Positions 55,879 to 64,000 of a stretch of DNA of 64,000 nt are shown here, in pieces. The DNA lies in NCBI GenBank assembly GCA_964036045.1, contig OZ038381.1, forward strand, positions 148,871,596 to 148,935,595. The letters run 5' to 3'. This DNA is from Eutreptiella sp. 'Long Island Sound 2002' (taxonomy: Eukaryota > Euglenozoa > Euglenophyceae > Eutreptiales > Eutreptiaceae). Every line of letters begins with the position of its first letter. The first letter of the stretch is position 1. The notes below the pieces were generated by a model. The model had not been told where the DNA came from and did not search any database. It worked only from the letters and a program-made list of their open reading frames with translations. The position numbers and the translations under genes were made by a program.

Positions 55879-58800
55879 ATGTGGGCCACGTAGCCATTTC
55901 TGATTTTTGTCCCCCCCAAGACGGCAGGGGTGATGTCCCTGCTCTGAACGTTGGGGACCACCAAGACTTTAGGGGTGATGCAGCCACTTTGCCCACATGT
56001 GGGCCGCGCAGACATTCCTTTTTGTCCCCGCGCTTGGCAATGTGGACCCCCAAGACGGCAGGGGTGATGTAGCCATTTTGCCCACATGTGGGCCACGTAG
56101 CAATTTCTGATTTCTGTCCCCACACTGGGCGTTCGGGACCCCCAAGACGGCAGAGGTGATGAAGCCATTTTGCCCACATGTGGGCCACATAGCTATTTCT
56201 GATTTTTGTCCCGCGCTAAGCGTTGTGGATCCCCAAGACGGCAGGGGTGATGTAGCCACTTTGCCCACATGTGACCCACGTAGCCGTTTCTAGGTTTTGT
56301 CCCCGCGCTAAGCGTTGCGGAGCCCAAGACGGCGTTGGGGACCTCCAAGATGACAGGGGTAATGTAGCCACCTTACCCCCACGTGAGCCACATCGCCATA
56401 TCTGATTTTTGTCCCCGCGCTGGGCGTTGGGGACCCCCAAAACGGTAGGGGTAATATTGCCACTTTGCCCACATGTGGGCCACATAGCCAATCCTGTGTT
56501 CGGGCCCCGCGCTGGGCGTTGGGGATCCCCAAGACGGCAGGGCTGATGTAGCCACTTTGCCACATGTGGGCCACATAGCTATTTCTGATTTTTGTCCTCC
56601 CGCTAAGCATTGGGGATCCCCAAGACGGTAGGGGTGATGGAGCCACTTTGGACACATGTGACCCACGTAGCCGTTTCTAGGTTTTGTCCCCGCGCTAAGC
56701 GTTGCAGACCTCAAGACAGCGTTGGGGACCCCCAAGATTGCAGGGGTGATGTAGCCACTTTGCCCACATGTGGGCAACATAGCCATTTCTGATTTTTGTC
56801 CCCGCGCCGAGGGTTGGAGACCCCCAAGACGGCAGGGGTGATGTAGCCACTTTGCCCACATGAGGGCCACGTAGCCATTTCGAATTTTTGTCCTCGCGCT
56901 GAGCGTTGGAGACCCCCAAGACGGCAGGGGTGATGTAGTCACTTTGCCCACATGTGGGCCACATCGCAAATTCTGATTTTTGTCCCCACGCTGGGTGTTG
57001 GGGACCCCCAAAGACGGCAGGGGTAATGTTGCCACTTTGCCCACATGTGGGCCACATAGCCATTTCTGATTATTGGCCCCGCTCTGGGCGTTGGGGACCC
57101 CCAAGACGGCAGGGGTGATGTAGCCACTTTGCCCACATGTGGGCCACATAGCTATTTCTGATTTTTGTCCCACCGCTAAGCGTTGGGGTTCCCCAAGACG
57201 GCAGGGGTGATGGAGCCACTTTGCCCACATGTGACCCACGTAGCCGTTTCTAGGCCCGTGCTAAGCGTTGCGGACCCCAAGACAGCGTTGGGGACCCCCA
57301 CGATAGCAAGGGTGATATAGCCACTTTGCCCACATGTGGGCCATGTAGCCATTTCTGATTTTTGGCCTCGCGCTGAGCGTTGGAGACCCCCAAGACGGCA
57401 GGGGTGATGGAGCCACTTTGCCCACATGTGGGCCACATAGCCATTTCTGATTATTGGCCCCGCGCTGGGCGTTGGGGACCCCCAAGACGGCAGGGGTGAT
57501 GTAGCCATTTTGCCCACATGTGACCCACGTAGCCGTTTCTAGGCTTTGTCCCCGTGCTAAGCGTTGTGGACCCCAAGACAGCGTTGGGGACCCCCAAGAT
57601 AGCAGGGGTGATGTAGCCACGTTGCCCACATGTGGGCAACATAGCCATTTCTGATTTTTGTCCTCGCGCGGAGCGTTGGAGACCCCCAAGACGGTAGGGA
57701 TGATGGAGCCACTTTGCCCACATGTGACCCACGTAGCCGTTTCGAGGTTTTGTCCCCGCCCTAAGCGTTGCGGACCCCAAGACAGCGTTGGGGACCCCCA
57801 AGACGGCAGGGCTGATGTAGCCACTTTGTCCACGTGTGGGCCACCTAGCCATTTCTGATTTTTTGCCCCGGGCTAAGCGTTGGAGATCCCCAAGATGGCA
57901 GGGGTGATGTAGCCACTTTGCCCACATGTGGCCAACATAGCCATTTCTGATTTTTGTCCTCGCGCTGAGCGTTGGGGACCCCCAAGACGGCAGGGGTGAT
58001 GTAGCCACTTTGCCCACATGTGACCCACGTAGCCGTTTGGAGGTTTTGTCCCCGCGCTAAGCGTTGCGGACCCAAAGACAAAGTTGGGGACCCCCAAGAC
58101 GGCAGGGGTGATGTAGCCACTTTGTCCACATTTGGGCCACCTAGCCATTTCTGATTTTTGGTTCCGGGCTAAGCGTTGGAGATCCCCAAGATGGCAGGGG
58201 TGATGTAGCCACTTTGCCCACATGTGGCCAACATAGCCATTTCTGATTTTTGTCCTCGCGCTGAGCTTTGGAGACCCCCAAGACGGCAGGGGTGATGGGG
58301 CCACTTTGCCCACATGTGACCCACGTAGCCGTTTCTAGGTTTTGTCCTCGTGCTAAGCGTTGCGGACCCCAAGACAGCGTTGGGGACCCCCAAGATAGCA
58401 GGGGTGATGTAGCCACGTTGCCCACATGTGACCCACGTAGCCGTTTCTAGGTTTTGTCCCCGCGCTAAGCATTGCGGACCCCAAGACAGCGTTGGGGACC
58501 CCCAAGACGGGAGGGGTGATATAGCCACTTTGCCCACATGTGGGCCACCGAGCCATTTCTGATTTTTGGCCCCGGGCTAAGCGTTGGAGATCCCCAAGAT
58601 GGCAGGGGTGATGTAGCCACTTTGCCCACATGTGGCCAACATAGCCATCTCTGATTTTTGTCCTCGCGCTGGGCGTTGGGGACCCCCAAGACGGCAGGGG
58701 TGATGTAGCCACTTTGCCCACATGTGACCCACGTAGCCGTTTCTAGGTTTTGTCCCCGCGCTAAGAGGTGCGGACCCCAAGACAACGTTGGGGACCTCCA

Positions 58801-59031
58801 AGATGGCACGGGTGATGTAGCTACTTTGCACACATGTGGGCCACGTAGCCATTTCTGATTTTTATCCTCGCGCTAAGCGTTGGGGATCCCCAAGATGGGA
58901 GGGGTGATGGAGCCACTTTGCCCACATGTGACCCACGTAACCAAATCCGCTTTTGGTCTCCGTGCTGAGCGTTGGGGACCCCCAAGAAGGCAGGGCTGAT
59001 GTCCCTGCTCTGAGCGCTGCGGACCACCAAG

Positions 59032-59100
59032 ACGTTAGGGGTGATGTAGCCACTTTGCCCACATGTGGGCCACATAGCCATTTCTGATTTTTGTCCCCCC
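59032..59100 (+). repeat. Paralogous uninterrupted copy of the transposon target site
   Basis: GACGTTAGGGGTGATG, then TAGCCACTTTGCCCACATGT, then GGGCCACATAGCCATTTC and TTTTTGTCCCCCCC matches the left flank (ending at 49,506) joined directly to the right flank (from 55,879). It carries a single TTGCCCAC (59,055-59,062). Confidence 0.8.
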
Positions 59101-60639
59101 CAAGACGGCAGGGGTGATGGGGACCACGAAGACGTTAGGGGTGATGCAGCCACTTTGCCCACATGTGGGCCGCGCAGACATTGCTTTTTGTCCCCGCGCT
59201 TGGCGATGAGGACCCCCAAGACGGCAGGGGTGATGTAGCCATTTTGCCCACATGTGGGCCACGTAGCAATTTCTGATTTCCGTCCCCACACTGGGCGTTT
59301 GGGACCCTCAAGACGGCAGAGGTGATGTAGCCATTTTGCCCACATGTGGGCCACATAGCTATTTCTGATTTTTGTCCCCGCGCTAAGCGTTGGGGATCCC
59401 CAAGACGGCAGTGGTGATGGAGTCACGTAGCCGTTTCTAGGTTTTGTCCCCGCGCTGAGCGTTGCGGAGCCCAAGACAGCGTTGGGGACCTCCAAGATGA
59501 CAGGGGTAATGGAGCCACCTTACCCCCACGTGAGCCACATCGCCATATCTGATTTTTGTCCCCGCGCTGGGCGTAGGGGACCCCCAAGACGGTAGGGGTA
59601 ATGTTGCCACTTTGGCTACATGTGGGCCACATAGCCATTTCTGTTTTGTGGCCCCGCGCTGGGCGTTGGGGATCCCCAAGACGGCAGGGGTGATGTAGCC
59701 ACTTTGCCCACATGTTCGCCACATAGCTCTTTCTTATTTTTGTCCCCCCTCTAAGCATTGGGGATCCCCAAGACGGCAGGGGTGATGGAGCCACTTTGCC
59801 CACATGTGACCCACGTAGCCGTTTCTAGGGTTTGTCCCCGCGCTAAGCGTTGCAGACCTCAAGACAGCGTTGGGGACCCCCAAAATAGCAGGGGTGATGT
59901 AGCCACTTTGCCCACATGTGGGCAACATAGCCATTTCTGATTTTTGTCCCCGCGCTGAGCGTTGGAGACCCCCCAGACGGCAGGGGTGATGTAGCCACTT
60001 TGCCCACATGAGGGCCACGTAGCCATTTCTGATTTTTGTCGTCGCGCTGAGCGTTGGAGATCCCCAAGACGGCAGGGGTGATGGAGCCACTTTGCCCACA
60101 TGTGACCCGAGTAGCCGTTTCTAGGTTTTGTCCCCGCACTAAGCGTTGCGGACCCCAAGACAGCGTTCTGGACCCCCAAGACGGCAGGGGTGATGTACCC
60201 ACTTTGTCCACATGTGGGCCACCTAGCCATTTCTGATTGTCCTCGCGCTGGGCGTTGGGGACCCCCAAGACGGCAGGGGTGATGTAGCCACTTTGCCCTC
60301 ATGTGACCCCTGTAGCCGTTTCTAAGTTTTGTCCCCGCGCTAAGAGTTGCGGACTACAAGACAGCGTTGGGGACCCCTAAGATAGCAAGGGTGATGTACC
60401 TACTTTGCCAACATGTGGGCCACGTAGCCATTTCTGATTTTTGTCCTCGCGTTAAGCGTTGGGGATCCCCAAGATGGGAGGGGTGATGGAGCCACTTTGC
60501 CCACATGTGACCCACGTAGCCAAATCTACTTTTTGTCCCCGTGCTGAGCGTTGGGGACCCCCAAGACGGCAGGGATGATGTCCCTGCTTTGAGCGCTGGG
60601 GACCACCAAGACATTAGGGGTGATGTAGCCACTTTGCCC

Positions 60640-62230
60640 ACATGTGGGCCGCGCAGACATTGCTGATTTTTGTCCCCGCGGTTGGCGATGGGGACCCCCA
60701 AGACGGCAGGGGTGATGTAGCCATTTTCCCCACATGTGGGCCACGTAGCAATTTCTGATTTCTGACCCCACACTCCGCGTTGGGGACCCCCAACACAGCA
60801 GAGATCATGTTGGCCACGTGGCCATTTCCAATTTTTGTCCCCGTGCTGGGCGTTGGGCACCCCCAAGAGGGCAGGGGTGACGTAGCCACTTTGCCCACAT
60901 GTGGGCCACGCAGCCATTTCCAAAATTTGTCCCCGCGAACAGCATTGGGCGCCCCAGAAGGCGGTAGCGGTGATGACCCCGCGCTAAGCGTTGGGGACCC
61001 GCAAATTGAGTGATGTAGCCTCCTTGCCCCAATGTGAGCCACATCGCCATTTCTTATTTTTGTCCTCGCGCTGGGCGTTGGGGACCCCTAAGACGGCAGG
61101 GGTGATTTAGCTAGTTTGCCCACATGTGGGCCACATAGCTATTTCTGATTTTTGTCCCCCCGCTAAGCATTGAGGATCCCCAAGACGGCAGGGGTGATGG
61201 AGCCACTTTCCCCACATGTGACCCACGTAGCCGTTTCTAGGTTTTGTCCCCGCGCTAAGCGTTGCAGACCTCAAGACAGCGTTGGGGACCCCCAAGATAG
61301 CAGGGGATATGTAGCCACTTTGCCCACATGAGGGCGACATAGCCATTTCTAATTTTTGTCCTCGCGCTGAGCGTTGCGGACCCCCAAGATAGCAGGGGTG
61401 ATGTAGCCACTTTGCCCGCATGTGGGCCACATCGCCATTTCTGATTTTTGTCCCCACAATGGGCGTTGGGGACCCCAAAGACGGCACGGGTAATGTTGCC
61501 ACCTCTCCAAAAGTTGGGCCACCTAGCCATTTCTGATTTTTGGCCCCGCGCTGGGCGTTGGGGACCCCCAAGACGGCAGGGGTGATGTAGCCACTTTGCC
61601 CACATGTGGGCCACATAGGTATTTCTGATTTTTGTCCCCGCGCTAAGCGTTGGAGACCCCCAAGATGGGAGGGCGTGATGGGGCCACTTTGCCCACATTT
61701 GGGCCACGTAGACGATTCTAGGTTTTGTCCCCGCGCTAAGCGTTGCGGACCACCAAGACGTTAGGGGTGATGTAGCCACTTTGCCCACATGTGGGCCCGG
61801 CAGACATTGCTGATTTTTGTCCCCGCGCTTGGCGATGGGGACCCCGAAATTGGCAGCGGTGATGTAGCCATTTTGCCCACATGTGGGCCACGTAGCAATT
61901 TCTGATTTCTGTCCCCACACTCCGCGTTGGGGACCTCCAAGACAACAGAGATGATGTAGCCACTTTGTCCACATGTGGGCCACGTGGCCATTTCCAATTT
62001 TTGTCCCCGTGCTGGGCGTTGGGCACCCCCAAGAGGGCAGGGGTGACGTAGCCACTTTGCCCACATGTGGGCCACGCAGCCATTTCCAAAATTTGTCCCC
62101 GCGAACAGCATTGGGCGCCCCAGAAGACGGTAGCGGTGATGACCCCGCGCTAAGCGTTGGGGACCCGCAAATTGAGTGATGTAGCCACCTTGCCCAAATG
62201 TGAGCCACATCGCCATTTCTTATTTTTGTC
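60640..62230 (+). repeat. Family-2 higher-order duplication, period about 1,166 bp
   Basis: The block at about 60,690-61,050 is repeated at about 61,860-62,216. It includes GGGCACCCCCAAGAGGGCAG, the GCGAACAGCATTGGGCGCCC module and a GACCCGCAAATTGAGTGATG deletion junction. Frames ending at 61,013 and 62,179 differ by 1,166 bp. Confidence 0.75.
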
Positions 62231-64000
62231 CTCGCGCTGGGCGTTTGGGACCTCTAAGGCGGCAGGGGTGATGTAGCCAGTTTGCCCACATCTGGGCCAC
62301 ATAGCTATTTCTGATTTTTGTCCCCGCGCTAAGTGTTGGAGATCCCAAAGACGGCAGTGGTGATGGAGCCACTTTGCCCACATGTGACCAACCAAGCCGT
62401 TTCTAGGTTTTGTCCCCGCGCTAAGCGTTGCGGACCCCAAGACAGCGTTGGGAACCCCCAAGATAGCAGGGGTGATGTAGCCACTTTGCCCACATGTGCG
62501 CCACATAGCCCTTTCTGATTTTTGTCCTCGCGCGGAGCGTTGCAGACCCCCAAGACGGCAGGGGTGATGTAGCCACTTTGCCCACATGTGACCCACGCAG
62601 CCGTTTCTAGGTTTTGTCCCCGCACTAAGCGTTGCGGACCCTAAGACAGCGTCGGGGACCCCCAAGATAGCAGGGATGATGTAGCCCCTTTGCCCACATG
62701 CGGGCAACATAGCCATTTCTGATTTTTGTCCTCGCGCTGGGCGTTGGTGACCCCCAAGACGGTAGGGGTGATGTAGCCCCTTGGCCCACATGTGGGCCAC
62801 GTAGCCATTTATGATTTTTGTCCTCGCGCTGAGGGTTGGAGACCCCCAAGACGGCAGGGGTGATGGAGCCACTTTGCCCACATGTGACCCACATAGCCGT
62901 TTCTCTGTTTTGTCCCCGCGCTAAGCGTTGCGGACCCCAAGACAGCGTTGGGGACCCCCAAGACGGCAGGGGTGATGTAGCCACTTCGCCCACATGTGGG
63001 CCACCTAGCCATTTCTGATTTTTGGGCCCGCACTAAGCGTTGGGCATCCCCAAGATGGCAGGGGTGATGGAGCCACTTTGCCCACATGTGACCCACATAG
63101 CCGTTTCTAGGTTTTGTCCCCGTGCTAAGCGTTGCGGACCCCAAGACAGCGTTGGGGACCCCCAAGATGCCAGGGGTGACGTAGCCACTTTGCCCACATG
63201 TGGGCCACACAAACATTTCCAATATTTGTTACCACGCGGAGCATCGGGCACCCCAGAAGACGGTAGGGGTCATGACCCCGCGCTAAGCGTTGGGGACCCG
63301 CAAGATGACAGGGGTGACTTAGCCACCTTGCCCCCATGTGAGCCACATCGCCATTTCTGATTTTTTGTGCTCGCGCTGGGCGTTGGGGACCCCCAAGACG
63401 GCAGGCGTGATGTAGCCACTTTGCCCACATGTGGGCCACATAGCTATTTCTGATTTTTGTTGCCGCTCTAAGCTTTCGGGATCCCCAAGACGGCAGTGGT
63501 GATGGAGCCACTTTGCCCACATGTAACCCACGTAGCCTTTGCTAGTTTTGTCCCCGCGCTAAGCGTTTCCGACGCCAAGACATCGTTGGGGACCTCCAAG
63601 ATGACAGGCGTGATGTACCCACCCTACTTGCGTGTGAGCTGCATCGCCATTTCTGATTTTTGTCCCCGCGCTGGGCGTTGGGGACCCCCAAGACGGCAGG
63701 GGTGGTGTGGCCACTTTGCCCTCATGTGGGCCACATAGCTCTTTCTTATTTTCGTCACCCCGCTAAGCGTTGGGGATCCCCAAGACGGTAGGGGTGAACT
63801 AGCCACTTTGCCCACATGTGACCCACGTAGCCGTTTCTAGGTTTTGTCCCCGCGCTAAGCGTTGCGGACCGCAAGACAGCGTTGGGGACCCCCAAGATAG
63901 CAGGGGTGCTGTACCCACTTTGCCCACATGTGGGCCACGTAGCCATTTCTGATTTTTGGCCCCGCGCGAAGCATTTGGGATCCCCAAGACGACAGGGGTG

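Larger units (their letters stand above)
55871..64000 (+). repeat. Family-2 satellite, right part
   Basis: The array continues in the same orientation as at 46,453-49,498 with the same 92/112-bp modules and runs off the right edge. Rare variant modules recur, for example CAGGGCTGATGT followed by TCTGAGCGC near 49,436, 58,994 and (as GATGATGT) 60,570, and the GGGCACCCCAGAAGACGGT module near 47,067, 47,804, 62,112 and 63,247. These mark higher-order duplication on both sides of the transposon. Open frames within it are a by-product of the repeat. Confidence 0.93.

Noticed and set aside
46453-64000. Hammerhead-type ribozymes in the satellites, suggested by GTGATGT/CTGATGT near a hairpin
   Set aside because: The invariant CUGANGA and GAAA core segments are not present together with a cleavage site; only a fragment resembles them.
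1-64000. Common origin of the 46-bp satellite and the 92-bp (2 x 46) family-2 module
   Set aside because: The length relation appears to be coincidence; neither half of the 92-bp module aligns with the 46-bp unit.
1-64000. Telomeric repeats marking a chromosome end
   Set aside because: No short TTAGGG- or TTTAGGG-like tandem arrays were seen at any position.

Overview
The window looks like a repeat-dominated piece of a eukaryotic nuclear genome. It has no operons, no bacterial gene packing and no rRNA. It does have very long satellite arrays, CA/TG microsatellites, long poly-C and poly-G tracts, fold-back DNA elements, tRNA-derived fragments, and short coding-like stretches bounded by GT/AG splice-like signals. 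I cannot name the species. The one substantial gene resembles, from memory only, zinc-finger proteins that are abundant in mushroom-forming fungi, but an alga or other protist is equally possible.

Layout: (1) 1-29,494 is one tandem array of a 46-bp satellite with nested higher-order repeats whose periods are exact multiples of 46. (2) 29,495-30,067 is a single-copy spacer, after which the same satellite resumes in inverted orientation at 30,068-31,669. (3) 31,670-46,450 is a mosaic of decayed gene pieces and mobile DNA: coding-like exons and pseudogenes on both strands, a fold-back element with arms of roughly 750-800 bp (36,156-37,784), relatives of its arms at 34.1, 44.3 and 46.4 kb, a second inverted-repeat element at 44.9-45.8 kb, a 680-bp tandem duplication at 41.2-42.9 kb, and many (TG)n tracts. 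(4) 46,453-64,000 is a second satellite (family 2, modules of about 92 and 112 bp).

The main result is inside the second satellite. A 6,364-bp segment (49,507-55,870) interrupts one family-2 unit. It begins CACGGGGGG, ends CCCCCCGTG, has imperfect terminal inverted repeats of about 40 bp, and is flanked by a perfect 8-bp target duplication, TTGCCCAC. Removing it restores an intact satellite unit, and an uninterrupted paralogous unit lies at about 59,035-59,100. The element carries a tRNA-Cys-like fragment, its own tandem array (family 3, units of about 77/84/105 bp) and two overlapping long frames (52,626-54,110 and 54,059-55,291). These probably form one gene for a Cys/His-rich, acidic, zinc-finger protein. 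Family 3 is homologous to family 2: the same core block and the same two dyad symmetries. So a transposon carrying a satellite has inserted into a related satellite. I found no recognisable transposase core.

Limits: everything is read by eye. Intron positions, repeat copy numbers and family resemblances are estimates, and no similarity search was run.
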